Assembly (NCBI GenBank): GCA_002362155.1
Contig: DETN01000117.1
Location: 29,629 to 59,235 of the forward strand
From: Lachnospiraceae bacterium UBA3287
GTDB taxonomy: Bacteria; Bacillota; Clostridia; Lachnospirales; Lachnospiraceae
DNA: 29,607 nt
Reading direction: 5' to 3'
Part shown: piece after piece, positions 7,372 through 16,668 of the stretch
Position numbering within the stretch: position 1 is the first letter of the stretch
How the letters are laid out: each line of letters begins with the position of its first letter
Position numbers and translations under genes: made by a program
Notes under the pieces: generated by a model
The model's input: only the letters and a program-made list of their open reading frames with translations
The model's database searches: none
What the model was told of the DNA's origin: nothing

Positions 7372-8835
7372 ATGGGTAAACAGACAGGTTTTCTTGAATA
7401 CGAACGATGTGACAACAGGGAGATCCCTCCCCTGGAGAGGATCCTTGACTATAAGGAATTCCACGCTCCCTGTTCCGAAACGGTACGCAGGGAACAGGGA
7501 GCCAGATGCATGAACTGCGGCGTTCCCTTCTGCCAGTCGGCCATGAAGCTGTCCGGCATGGTGGTGGGATGTCCCCTCCACAACCTGATCCCGGAGTGGA
7601 ACGATGCCATCTACCGGGGCCAGGACGCCCATGCCCTGGCAAGGCTCCTTAAGACCAACCGCTTTCCCGAATTTACCGGAAGAGTCTGCCCGGCCCTCTG
7701 CGAAAAGGCCTGCATCTGCGGCCAGGCGGACGATCCCGTAACGGTCAGGGACAATGAGCTCTTTCTGATCGAAAAGGGCTACCGCACGGGATGGATGCAG
7801 GCAAAAAGACCCGTAAGGGAGAGCGGAAAGCGGGTCGCCGTCGTGGGCAGCGGGCCGTCCGGCCTTTCCGCGGCGGATGCCCTGCGGCGCAGGGGCCACA
7901 GCGTGACGGTCTTTGAAAGAGAAGACCGGATCGGAGGGCTTTTAATGTACGGTATCCCCAACATGAAGCTGGACAAGGCGGTGATCGAAAGACGAAGAAG
8001 ACTCATGGAGCAGGAGGGCATTCTTTTCAGGACCGGGGTCCATGTGGGAAAGGACCTGGATGCTTCCGAACTGATCCGGGACTATGACGCCGTGGTCCTG
8101 TGCTGCGGGGCCAAAAAGCCCAGGGCCCTGCAGGCGGAGGGCATGGAAGGGACCGGCGGGATCTTTTTCGCGGTGGACTTTCTGACAGCCGCCACGAAAA
8201 ATCTCCTGGGAACTTCGCCTCTTCCGGCGGAGTATGACGCGGGAGGCAGACACGTGGTCATCGTGGGCGGCGGCGATACCGGCAACGACTGCATCGGGAC
8301 CGTCATCCGTATGGGCTGCGCTTCTGTGACAGCTCTGGAAATGATGCCGGAGCCTCCAGGGGAAAGGCGGCCCGACAATCCCTGGCCCGAATGGCCAAAG
8401 ACCCTGCGGACCGATTACGGCCACGAGGAGGCCAGGGCTCTCTTCGGATCCGATCCCCGCCTTTTCGGGACCACCGTGAAGAAGGTCATATCCGAGGGCG
8501 GCAGGATCTGCGCCGTGGAGACGGCGGCGGTCTCCTTTGAAGGAGGAAAGCTGACCCTCCTTAATGGCAGCGAAAAGACCCTTCCCTGCGACCTGCTTCT
8601 GGTGGCCGCGGGCTTTACGGGAGCAGAAAGGCTCCTGCCGGATGCCCTGGGCCTTGCCATGACAGGCAGGGGCGTGGTCTCCACAGAGGAAGGAAAATAT
8701 GCTTCCAGCACCCCGAAGGTCTTTACCGCCGGCGACATGCACCGGGGGCAGAGTCTGGTGGTCTGGGCCCTGGCCGAGGGCAGAGCATGTGCGACAGAGG
8801 TGGACCAGTATCTGATGGGCTATCGGAACAGCTGA
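7372..8835 (+). CDS. gltD: Glutamate synthase, small (beta) subunit
   Basis: The 487-residue partner of GltB that passes electrons from NADPH through FAD and 4Fe-4S clusters to the FMN of the large subunit. The N-terminal cysteine-rich segment is present (CMNCGVPFC, then CPLHNLIPEWN and CPALCEKACICG). It is followed by the FAD dinucleotide fold VVGSGPSGLSAADAL, the NADPH-binding fold VVIVGGGDTGND, and the C-terminal FAD motif FTAGDMHRGQSLVVWALAEG. It starts 34 bp after gltB with AGGTG upstream and is clearly co-transcribed. Length and motifs match the family; nothing is missing. Confidence 0.97.
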   Translation: MGKQTGFLEYERCDNREIPPLERILDYKEFHAPCSETVRREQGARCMNCGVPFCQSAMKLSGMVVGCPLHNLIPEWNDAIYRGQDAHALARLLKTNRFPEFTGRVCPALCEKACICGQADDPVTVRDNELFLIEKGYRTGWMQAKRPVRESGKRVAVVGSGPSGLSAADALRRRGHSVTVFEREDRIGGLLMYGIPNMKLDKAVIERRRRLMEQEGILFRTGVHVGKDLDASELIRDYDAVVLCCGAKKPRALQAEGMEGTGGIFFAVDFLTAATKNLLGTSPLPAEYDAGGRHVVIVGGGDTGNDCIGTVIRMGCASVTALEMMPEPPGERRPDNPWPEWPKTLRTDYGHEEARALFGSDPRLFGTTVKKVISEGGRICAVETAAVSFEGGKLTLLNGSEKTLPCDLLLVAAGFTGAERLLPDALGLAMTGRGVVSTEEGKYASSTPKVFTAGDMHRGQSLVVWALAEGRACATEVDQYLMGYRNS

Positions 8836-8848
8836 AAAGGAGAAAGCC

Positions 8849-10450
8849 ATGACAAAGTTTGTGTTTGTGACCGGCGGCGTAGTCTCCGGCCTGGGAAAGG
8901 GGATCACAGCGGCTTCCCTGGGAAGACTTCTGAAGATGCGGGGCCTGAAGGTGGCCTCCCAGAAGCTGGACCCATATATGAACGTGGATCCGGGGACCAT
9001 GAGTCCCTTCCAGCACGGGGAGGTCTTCGTGACCGACGACGGGGCGGAAACGGACCTGGACCTGGGCCACTATGAGCGCTTCATCGACGAGGACCTGACC
9101 CGCTATTCCAACCTGACCAGCGGCAGGGTCTACTGGAATGTCTTAAACCGGGAGCGCAGGGGAGAATATCTGGGCCAGACCGTTCAGGTCATTCCCCACA
9201 TCACGGACGAGATAAAGCATTTCATCTATGCCGGAGCACAGAAGACCGGGGCGGATGTCCTGATCACGGAGATCGGCGGCACCATAGGCGACATAGAGGG
9301 CCAGCCCTTCATCGAAGCCATCCGCCAGATCTCCCTGGAGCAGGGAAAGGAGAAGTGCCTTTTTATCCATGTCACCCTGGTCCCCTATCTGTCCGGATCC
9401 TTCGAACTCAAGACCAAGCCCACCCAGCATTCGGTCAAAGAGCTCCAGGGTATGGGGATCCATCCGGATATCGTGGTCTGCCGGACGGACCGGCCCCTGG
9501 ATCAGTCCGTCCGGGACAAGATCGCCCTCTTCTGCAACGTGGACAGAGACTGCGTGATCGAGAACGATACCATGCCCTGTCTCTATGAAGCCCCTCTCAT
9601 GCTCCACAGCCACGGCCTGGACACGGCCGTCTGCAGAAAGCTGGGCCTGGAGGGACAGATGGAGGGCCTTGGAAGCTGGGAGGAGATGGTGGAAAGGATC
9701 CACTCCCTTTCCCGTCATGTGAAGATCGCCATCGTGGGCAAGTATGTGGGACTGCACGATTCCTACCTGTCGGTCAGGGAAGCCCTCTATCACGGGGGCT
9801 ATGAGAACGATGCGGAGGTGGAGGTCCTCTGGATCGACTCCGAGACCCTGACCCCCGGGAACATGGAAGAGGTCCTGGGGGAGGCAGACGGCATCCTGGT
9901 GCCGGGCGGCTTCGGGATCCGGGGAATCGAGGGCATGGTCCTGGCCTGTCAGTACGCCAGAGAGCGAAAGGTCCCCTATTTCGGGATCTGCCTGGGTATG
10001 CAGGTCTGCGTCATCGAATATGCCCGCAATGTTCTGGGCCTTGGGGACGCTAATTCCAGAGAATTCGATCCGGAGAGCAGAAACTGCGTCATCGACCTGA
10101 TGGAAGAGCAGCTGAAGGTCCTTCAGAAGGGCGGGACCATGCGGCTGGGGGCCTATCCATGCAGGATCCTTCCCGGCACTCTGATGGAAAAAATCTACGG
10201 AGAATCCTACGTATCGGAGCGGCACAGACACCGCTATGAGTATGCCAACGTCTACAGAAGGGATCTGGAGGCGGCAGGACTTAAGGTATGCGGCACCTCT
10301 CCGGACGGAAAGCTGGTGGAAGCCGTGGAGGCGGAAGGGACCCCCTTCCACCTGGGCGTCCAGTTCCATCCCGAATTTAAGTCCAGGCCCGACAGGGCCC
10401 ATCCCATCTTCCGTGACTTTATAAAGGAGGCTCTCCATGGCCGTTCATGA
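8849..10450 (+). CDS. pyrG: CTP synthase
   Basis: Makes CTP from UTP, ATP and glutamine in pyrimidine synthesis; 533 residues, the usual length. The N-terminal synthetase domain begins TKFVFVTGGVVSGLGKGI with the P-loop, and carries DPYMNVDPGTMSPFQHGEVF and EIGGTIGDIE. The C-terminal class I glutamine amidotransferase domain has the nucleophile Cys381 in FGICLGMQ and the His-Glu pair in QFHPEFKSRP. AAAAGGAG lies 7 bases before the ATG, 13 bp after gltD. Its last 14 bases overlap the start of purF, pointing to translational coupling. Here pyrG sits with other glutamine-using enzymes. Confidence 0.97.
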   Translation: MTKFVFVTGGVVSGLGKGITAASLGRLLKMRGLKVASQKLDPYMNVDPGTMSPFQHGEVFVTDDGAETDLDLGHYERFIDEDLTRYSNLTSGRVYWNVLNRERRGEYLGQTVQVIPHITDEIKHFIYAGAQKTGADVLITEIGGTIGDIEGQPFIEAIRQISLEQGKEKCLFIHVTLVPYLSGSFELKTKPTQHSVKELQGMGIHPDIVVCRTDRPLDQSVRDKIALFCNVDRDCVIENDTMPCLYEAPLMLHSHGLDTAVCRKLGLEGQMEGLGSWEEMVERIHSLSRHVKIAIVGKYVGLHDSYLSVREALYHGGYENDAEVEVLWIDSETLTPGNMEEVLGEADGILVPGGFGIRGIEGMVLACQYARERKVPYFGICLGMQVCVIEYARNVLGLGDANSREFDPESRNCVIDLMEEQLKVLQKGGTMRLGAYPCRILPGTLMEKIYGESYVSERHRHRYEYANVYRRDLEAAGLKVCGTSPDGKLVEAVEAEGTPFHLGVQFHPEFKSRPDRAHPIFRDFIKEALHGRS

Positions 10451-11867
10451 GGAATGCGGGGTCTTCGGGATCGCCGGCCCCTTTCACCCTTCCATAGCCA
10501 GGGACGTCTGCCGGGGCCTGTATGCCCTGCAGCACCGGGGGCAGGAGAGCTGCGGCATAGTGGTAAACGATGACGGGGTCTTTGCCTCCTGCAGAGATCT
10601 GGGACTTCTGGCAGAAGTCTTTACGGACGGGGCGCTTTCCTCCCTGTCGGGAGGATCCATGGCCATAGGCCATGTGCGCTACGCCACCACAGGCAGCAAT
10701 GTGAGGGAAAATATCCAGCCCATGACGGTCCGGCATCAGAAGGGGAACCTGGCCCTGGCCCACAACGGAAACCTGATCAATTCTCTGGAACTGAGGGATT
10801 CGCTGGAGCTTTCGGGAGCCATCTTTCATTCCACTTCCGATACGGAGACCATCTGCTGCATGATCACCAGAGAGAGGCTCACGGCTTCCTGCATCGAAGA
10901 GGCAGTGCTCAGAGCCCTTTATGCCCTGAAAGGCGCCTTCAGCCTGGTCATGATGTCTTCCTCAAAGCTGATCGCGGTGCGGGATCCCCATGGATTCAGG
11001 CCCCTGTGCTACGGGAAGAGAGAGGACGGGACCTTTGTCGTTGCTTCGGAAAGCTGTGCCCTGGAAGCCGTGGGCGCGGCCTTTGTCCGGGACATTGCTC
11101 CGGGAGAAATGCTGGTCTTTTCCGCAGACAGGCCGGGCTCTGAGCCCGTATCCTGCAGGGACCTGTGCGGCAGGACCCCTTTCCCCTGCATTTTTGAATA
11201 CATCTATTTTGCAAGACCCGACTCCGTGATCGACGGGAAAAGCGTTCATGAGGCCAGGATCAGAGCGGGCAGGATCCTGGCCAGGGAATACCCCGTTCAG
11301 GCGGATGTGGTGGCGGGCGTTCCGGATTCCGGGCTTTCGGCGGCCATGGGATACGCCTGGGAGAGCGGCATTCCCCTGGGCATGGCCCTTGTCAAGAACA
11401 AATATGTGGGAAGATCCTTTATCCTGCCCTCTCAGGAGAAGCGGACGGATGCGGTGAGGCTTAAACTCAGTCCCATCCGCAGCGTGGTCGAAGGAAAGAG
11501 CCTGGTTCTGATCGACGACTCCATTGTCCGGGGCACCACGATCCGCAGGATCATCGCCATGCTGCGGGAGGCGGGGGCCAGGCAGATCCACCTGCGGATC
11601 TCCGCCCCTCCCTTCCGTCATCCCTGCTTTTACGGGGTGGACATAGACTCTGAAAAGTCTCTGATCGCCGGCCGCTGCAGAGAAGAGGAGATAGCAGAGC
11701 TGGTGGGAGCGGATTCGCTGGGCTTTCTTCCTATTGAGGGCCTGGGGGAAATGAGCGGGTGCAGCTCCTTCTGCAGCGCATGCTTTGACGGGAACTATCC
11801 CGCCGGGGTGCCCCTGGATCCCAGGAAGGACAGATTTGAAAGAAGACTCTCGGAGGTTTCGAGATGA
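10437..11867 (+). CDS. purF: Amidophosphoribosyltransferase (Fe-S type)
   Basis: First committed step of purine synthesis: PRPP plus glutamine gives phosphoribosylamine. The 476-residue protein has an N-terminal class II amidotransferase with nucleophile Cys7 in EECGVFGI, exposed after removal of a six-residue propeptide, and a C-terminal phosphoribosyltransferase domain with the PRPP loop VLIDDSIVRGTT. Cysteines in FPCIFEYIYF, RHPCFYG and CSSFCSAC match the 4Fe-4S cluster of the oxygen-sensitive Bacillus-type enzyme. The ATG lies inside the end of pyrG, preceded by AAAGGAGG, and its stop overlaps carA by 4 bp. No other pur gene is nearby, so purF is grouped here by its use of glutamine. Confidence 0.96.
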   Translation: MAVHEECGVFGIAGPFHPSIARDVCRGLYALQHRGQESCGIVVNDDGVFASCRDLGLLAEVFTDGALSSLSGGSMAIGHVRYATTGSNVRENIQPMTVRHQKGNLALAHNGNLINSLELRDSLELSGAIFHSTSDTETICCMITRERLTASCIEEAVLRALYALKGAFSLVMMSSSKLIAVRDPHGFRPLCYGKREDGTFVVASESCALEAVGAAFVRDIAPGEMLVFSADRPGSEPVSCRDLCGRTPFPCIFEYIYFARPDSVIDGKSVHEARIRAGRILAREYPVQADVVAGVPDSGLSAAMGYAWESGIPLGMALVKNKYVGRSFILPSQEKRTDAVRLKLSPIRSVVEGKSLVLIDDSIVRGTTIRRIIAMLREAGARQIHLRISAPPFRHPCFYGVDIDSEKSLIAGRCREEEIAELVGADSLGFLPIEGLGEMSGCSSFCSACFDGNYPAGVPLDPRKDRFERRLSEVSR

Positions 11868-12952
11868 TTTACAGAGGAAACGAGCGAAAGCTGGTCCTGT
11901 GGGACGGCAGCGAATATCTGGGCATGGGCTTCGGAGAGGACAGGGGATCCAGGGTCTGCGAACTGGTCTTCAATACCTCGCCCGTGGGCTATCAGGAGAT
12001 TCTTTCGGATCCTTCCTATACGGACCAGTTCGTGGTCATGGCCTATCCCCTGATCGGCAGTTACGGGATGAGCAGAGAGGACTACGAGAGCCGCCGTCCC
12101 AGTCTTGGGGGCATGATCGTGCGGGACTACAATGATGAACCTTCCAACTTCCGCTCTTCGGATACCCTGTCCCATGTCATGAAGGACCTGGGGATCTTTG
12201 GACTTACAGGGCCGGATACCAGACAGCTGGTCCGGAAGGTACGCAGGGAAGGGACCGGAAAAGCCCTGATCACAGATGCGGGAACGCCCCGGGAGGAGTG
12301 CATGAAGCTTCTGTCGGAAACAGTCCTTCCCGGAGATGCCGTCTCCAGAGTCAGCAGAAAGTGGAGGGAAAACTATATCTGTCCGAATGAACGCTTCCGG
12401 GTGGCCGCCATAGACCTTGGCATGAAGGAAAATATCATCCGGTCCTTCCTTGCAAGGGGCTGCAGCGTCAGCGTCTTTCCCTGGAACGCCCGGGAGGAGG
12501 AAGTCATGGCGGAGCGGCCGGACGGGGTCTTTTTATCCAACGGACCGGGAGATCCCAGGGACGCTGCAGAGGCCGTCTCCCTGGTCAGAAAGCTGCGGGG
12601 AAAGGTCCCCGTCTTCGGGATCTGCCTGGGCCACCAGATCATTTCCCTGGCCCTGGGGGCCTCCACCTACAAGCTGAAATTCGGACACAGGGGCGGCAAC
12701 CACCCTGTCAGGAACCTTCTGACCGGAAGGATCGAGATCACTTCCCAGAACCATTCCTATGCGGTGGAAGAGGCCTCCCTTGCGGGGACGGGCCTTAGGG
12801 TGACCCACAGAAATCTTCTGGACGGCACCGTGGAGGGAGTCATGTGCCGGGAGGAGAGGATCTTCTGCGTCCAGTACCATCCCGAAAGCTCTCCGGGGCC
12901 CCATGACAGCGCTTATCTCTTCGATGGATTCATAAAGCTGATGGAAGAATAA
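11864..12952 (+). CDS. carA: Carbamoyl phosphate synthase, small subunit
   Basis: The glutaminase subunit (362 residues) hydrolyses glutamine and channels ammonia to CarB for carbamoyl phosphate, feeding pyrimidines and arginine. The N-terminal CarA domain is recognised by LVFNTSPVGYQEILSDPSY and GLTGPDTRQLVRKVR. The C-terminal class I amidotransferase shows SNGPGDP, nucleophile Cys254 in FGICLGHQ, KFGHRGGNHPV, and the His-Glu pair in QYHPESSPGP. The start overlaps the purF stop as ATGA, with CGGAGG upstream. Confidence 0.97.
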   Translation: MIYRGNERKLVLWDGSEYLGMGFGEDRGSRVCELVFNTSPVGYQEILSDPSYTDQFVVMAYPLIGSYGMSREDYESRRPSLGGMIVRDYNDEPSNFRSSDTLSHVMKDLGIFGLTGPDTRQLVRKVRREGTGKALITDAGTPREECMKLLSETVLPGDAVSRVSRKWRENYICPNERFRVAAIDLGMKENIIRSFLARGCSVSVFPWNAREEEVMAERPDGVFLSNGPGDPRDAAEAVSLVRKLRGKVPVFGICLGHQIISLALGASTYKLKFGHRGGNHPVRNLLTGRIEITSQNHSYAVEEASLAGTGLRVTHRNLLDGTVEGVMCREERIFCVQYHPESSPGPHDSAYLFDGFIKLMEE

Positions 12953-13016
12953 AGGTCCGCTCCGGGAAAAGCGGAAGGCACTTTTCCATCCGGCAGGGAG
13001 GCAGGAGTCAGAAACC

Positions 13017-16000
13017 ATGCCAAAAAGAACAGATATCAGAAAAATACTTGTGATCGGCTCCGGCCCCATCGTCATCGGACAGGCGGCGGAGTTCGACTAT
13101 GCGGGGACCCAGGCCTGTCTGGCCCTGAAGGAAGAGGGCTACCAGGTCATTCTCTGCAACTCCAACCCGGCCACCATCATGACGGACAAGTCCGTGGCGG
13201 ACCGGATCTACATGGAGCCTCTGACCCTGGAATTCATGGCCAGGATCATAAGGACGGAGCGGCCGGACGCTGTCCTGCCCGGCATAGGGGGCCAGACAGG
13301 CCTCAACCTGGCCATGCAGCTGGAAAAGAAGGGGATCCTTCGTGAGTGCGGCTGCATGCTTCTGGGAACAGACTCGGCCTCCATAGAGATGGCCGAGGAC
13401 AGGGAAGCCTTCAGAGACCTTTGCAGGAAGCTGAATGAGCCTGTCCTTCCCTCCGTCGTGGTGCGAAGCCTGGAGGAAGGAAAAGAGGCGGCCAGGGAGA
13501 TCGGCTACTCCCTGGTCCTTCGCCCCGCCTTTACCCTGGGCGGAACAGGAGGGGGCTTTGCGGACTGTGAGGAAGAACTGATACCCCTCCTTGAGGCCGG
13601 TCTGGATCTTTCTCCCGTGGGAGAGGTCCTGGTGGAAAAGAGCGTCAAAGGCTATAAGGAAATAGAATTTGAGGTCATGCGGGATTCGGCCGATACGGCT
13701 ATCACGGTCTGCTGCATGGAGAACCTGGACCCTGTGGGCATCCATACGGGAGATTCCATCGTGGTATGCCCTTCCCAGACCCTGACGGATAAGGAATACC
13801 ACATGCTGCGGGACTCTGCCCTGAAGCTGATCCGGGCCCTGAAGGTGGAGGGAGGCTGCAATGTCCAGTTCGCCCTGGATCCCCGTTCCTTTCAGTATTA
13901 TCTGATCGAGGTCAACCCCAGGGTGTCCAGGTCCTCGGCCCTGGCCTCCAAGGCCTCCGGCTATCCCATAGCCAGAGTCTCCGCCAAGATCAGCGTCGGC
14001 CTGACCCTGGATGAGATCCCCCTGGCCAATACGCCGGCCTGCTTCGAGCCCGCCCTGGACTACGTGGTCACCAAGATGCCCCGCTTTCCCTTCGACAAGT
14101 TCACCGATGCGGACAGGACTCTGGGGACCCAGATGAAGGCCACCGGCGAGACCATGAGCATAGGACGGACCTTTGAGGAAAGCCTCCTCAAGGCGGTCCG
14201 GTCCCTGGAAGTGGGAACGGTCCATCTTTACCTTCCATCCTTTGACAGCGCCTCCGAAGAGGACCTTATCACTGAGACAGTCCGGGGAACGGGTGAGAGG
14301 ATCTACGCCATAGCAGAGCTGATGCGCCGGGGCAAAAGGGCAGAGGAGATCGCCTCCCTGACAGGCATCGACCTCTTTTTCCTTTATAAGATCGGCAGCA
14401 TCATAGAAGAGGAGGAGATCTTAAAGGCCGGCAGGGGAGAAACAGGTCTTCTGAAGGAGGCCAAGCGCATGGGCTTTTCGGATGCCGCCATAGGCCGGCT
14501 CTGGGATATGACGGAAGAAGAGATCTTTGCCCTCCGCAGGGACATGGGACTTTTTCCCGTCTACAGGATGATCGATACCTGCGCTTCGGAGTTCGAAAGC
14601 TATGTCCCCTATTTCTATTCCACCTACGAGGGTGAGAATGAATCCGTCGTTACGGGAAGCCCTTCCGTGATCGTCCTGGGGGCAGGCCCCATCAGGATCG
14701 GACAGGGGGTGGAATTCGACTATTCCACGGTCCACGCGGTAAAGACCATCCGCAGCGAGGGATACGAGGCCATCGTTATCAACAACAATCCCGAGACGGT
14801 GTCCACGGACTATACCTGCTCCGACAAGCTCTATTTTGAGCCTCTCTGTCCGGAGGATGTCATGAACATCATCGAGCTGGAAAAGCCCATGGGCGTCATC
14901 GCGGCCTTAGGCGGCCAGACGGCGGTCAATCTGGCGGAGCCTCTCTCCAGGAGAGGGGCCTGCCTGATCGGGACCGACTGCCGGGCCATTGCCCGGGCAG
15001 AGGACAGGGACCTGTTCGAAAAGCTTCTTGAAAAACTGGACATCCCCGAACCCAGAGGCCTTGCCGTGACGGACATTGAGGAAGGCGTAAGGGCAGCGGC
15101 CGGGATCGGCTACCCGGTCCTGGTCAGGCCCAGCTTTGTACTGGGAGGCAGGGCCATGCAGATCGTCTCCAAAGAGAAAGACCTGCGCCGCTACCTGCAG
15201 ACCGCCGCGGCCCTGGATGCCGACAGGCCTGTACTGGTAGACCGGTATATCACTGGCAGGGAACTGGAGGTGGACGCCCTCTGCGACGGGGAAGAGGTTT
15301 TTATACCCGGCATTATGGAGCTGGTGGAAAGGACCGGGATCCACTCTGGGGATTCCATCAGCGTCTATCCCACCTTCAGCGTATCGCAAAAGGTCCTTCA
15401 TAAGATCCGGGACTATACGAAAAGACTGGGCCTGGCCATCGGGATCAGAGGCCTTTTCAACATCCAGTTCATCGTGGACCGCAAAGAGGACGTCTACATC
15501 ATCGAGGTCAATCCCAGATCCTCCAGAACGGTGCCCTTTCTTTCCAAGGCTTCCGGCTTTCCCCTGGCCGACATGGCGGCCAGGATCAGCCTTGGCATCG
15601 CTCTCCGTGACCAGGGAATCTGGGACATGTGTCCCAGGGCGGGAAACAGATGGTTCGTCAAGGTCCCGGTCTTTTCCTTTTCCAAGCTGTCCGGCATGGA
15701 TGCCTATCTGTCTCCGGAAATGAAGTCTACGGGAGAAGCCATCGGTTATGACAGAAAGCTGCACCGGGCCATGTACAAGGCCCTGACGGCTTCCGGCATG
15801 CGGATCCAGAACTACGGAACGGTGGTCTTTGCCCTGGCGGATGAGGACAAGGAGGAGGCCCTGCCCCTGGCAGAGCGCTTCTACAGGATGGGCTTCAACC
15901 TGGAGGCCACCACCATGACGGCCCTCTATTTCCAGGAGCACGGCATTAAGACCAGGCTCCGCCATAAGCCCAGCGAAGGCAGCCGGGAGATCCTGGAGTC

Positions 16001-16190
16001 CATCCGGGCCGGCTATGTCTCCTACGTGGTCAATACCCGGGCCATCCTTTCCGGGATCCACTATGAGGACGGAGCTGCCATCCGCAGATGCGCCGGGGAA
16101 AACCGGGTCACCACCTTTACCTCCTTGGATACGGTCCGGGTCCTTCTGGACGTGCTGGAGGAGATGACCATAGGCGTCATGCCCCTGTGA
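13017..16190 (+). CDS. carB: Carbamoyl phosphate synthase, large subunit
   Basis: A 1057-residue synthetase with two homologous halves. Each half begins with a pre-ATP-grasp motif (VIGSGPIVIGQAAEFDYAG and VLGAGPIRIGQGVEFDYST) and holds an ATP-grasp domain ending in EVNPR (IEVNPRVSRSSALASKA and IEVNPRSSRTVPFLSKA). An oligomerisation domain separates the halves, and the C-terminal MGS-like domain (about residues 930-1057) is where effectors bind in the family. It follows carA after 64 bp with a GGCAGGAG ribosome site. It ends the glutamine operon. The downstream palindrome GCAAAAC-G-GTTTTGC at 16205-16219 lacks a T run and is not a convincing terminator. Confidence 0.97.
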   Translation: MPKRTDIRKILVIGSGPIVIGQAAEFDYAGTQACLALKEEGYQVILCNSNPATIMTDKSVADRIYMEPLTLEFMARIIRTERPDAVLPGIGGQTGLNLAMQLEKKGILRECGCMLLGTDSASIEMAEDREAFRDLCRKLNEPVLPSVVVRSLEEGKEAAREIGYSLVLRPAFTLGGTGGGFADCEEELIPLLEAGLDLSPVGEVLVEKSVKGYKEIEFEVMRDSADTAITVCCMENLDPVGIHTGDSIVVCPSQTLTDKEYHMLRDSALKLIRALKVEGGCNVQFALDPRSFQYYLIEVNPRVSRSSALASKASGYPIARVSAKISVGLTLDEIPLANTPACFEPALDYVVTKMPRFPFDKFTDADRTLGTQMKATGETMSIGRTFEESLLKAVRSLEVGTVHLYLPSFDSASEEDLITETVRGTGERIYAIAELMRRGKRAEEIASLTGIDLFFLYKIGSIIEEEEILKAGRGETGLLKEAKRMGFSDAAIGRLWDMTEEEIFALRRDMGLFPVYRMIDTCASEFESYVPYFYSTYEGENESVVTGSPSVIVLGAGPIRIGQGVEFDYSTVHAVKTIRSEGYEAIVINNNPETVSTDYTCSDKLYFEPLCPEDVMNIIELEKPMGVIAALGGQTAVNLAEPLSRRGACLIGTDCRAIARAEDRDLFEKLLEKLDIPEPRGLAVTDIEEGVRAAAGIGYPVLVRPSFVLGGRAMQIVSKEKDLRRYLQTAAALDADRPVLVDRYITGRELEVDALCDGEEVFIPGIMELVERTGIHSGDSISVYPTFSVSQKVLHKIRDYTKRLGLAIGIRGLFNIQFIVDRKEDVYIIEVNPRSSRTVPFLSKASGFPLADMAARISLGIALRDQGIWDMCPRAGNRWFVKVPVFSFSKLSGMDAYLSPEMKSTGEAIGYDRKLHRAMYKALTASGMRIQNYGTVVFALADEDKEEALPLAERFYRMGFNLEATTMTALYFQEHGIKTRLRHKPSEGSREILESIRAGYVSYVVNTRAILSGIHYEDGAAIRRCAGENRVTTFTSLDTVRVLLDVLEEMTIGVMPL

Positions 16191-16252
16191 CAGGAAATCC
16201 TTCTGCAAAACGGTTTTGCGTCTGCAAAAAATTCGTTTTACGGATATATCTA

Positions 16253-16281
16253 TTGACAAATATGCGCTTCTGCAGTTTAAT
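16253..16281 (+). promoter_or_regulatory. Promoter of the trp operon
   Basis: TTGACA (16253-16258), 17-bp spacer, TTTAAT (16276-16281). The transcript would begin near 16288, immediately before the T-box leader. Confidence 0.75.
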
Positions 16282-16289
16282 GAACTAAA

Positions 16290-16578
16290 GTAAATAGGAT
16301 AAACCGTTGAGGCGGAGATAAAGCAGGAGGGGCCCTTACAGAGAGTCCGGGAAGGTGAAAGCCGGGCAGAACGCTGACCTGCAAATGGACCGCTGAGGGC
16401 GTGCCCAAATCCCGGGGGAGAGTATGGCACGACGTAGGGCATACGTTAGTTGCCGGGAATTTGCTGGAATTCCGCTGAGCGTGTGGCTTTCACAAAACAG
16501 GGTGGCACCACGGATATATTTTCAAGGTATATATTCGTCCCTGACAGAAGAAGGATCTTCTGTCAGGGACGTTTTTTT
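16290..16578 (+). promoter_or_regulatory. T-box riboswitch, tryptophan specifier
   Basis: A complete T-box leader. Stem I contains AGAGAG (16340-16345) and a specifier loop AAA-TGG-ACC with the Trp codon TGG at 16386-16388, followed by GCTGAGG. The T-box sequence AGGGTGGCACCACGG is at 16499-16513. The terminator has a perfect 14-bp stem, GTCCCTGACAGAAG (16537-16550) with 16557-16570, followed by seven T's. Uncharged tRNA-Trp would bind the specifier and T-box bulge and favour the antiterminator, opening the downstream trp genes. The specifier reading agrees with the genes it controls. Confidence 0.93.
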
Positions 16579-16668
16579 ATTGCATTCCTGCTTTCGATCC
16601 TGATCTCATGCGCCGGTCAGAAGGACAGCTGCAGCTGTAAACATCAGTCACAGAAAGGAAAAAGAAAA

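Noticed and set aside
3027..7415. Long open frames antisense to gltB (for example about 415 and 605 codons).
   Set aside because: They are mirror frames of a GC-rich gene, have no ribosome sites or recognisable domains, and GltB is intact on the other strand.
9143..10438. A 431-codon minus-strand frame in pyrG.
   Set aside because: Shadow of pyrG with low-complexity, Gly/Asp/His-rich translation.
16205..16219. Palindrome after carB as a terminator.
   Set aside because: The 6-bp stem with 3-base loop is not followed by a T run.
16450..16668. N-terminal extension of trpD through the T box.
   Set aside because: The region is the T-box sequence and terminator; TrpD homology begins at the ATG at 16669.
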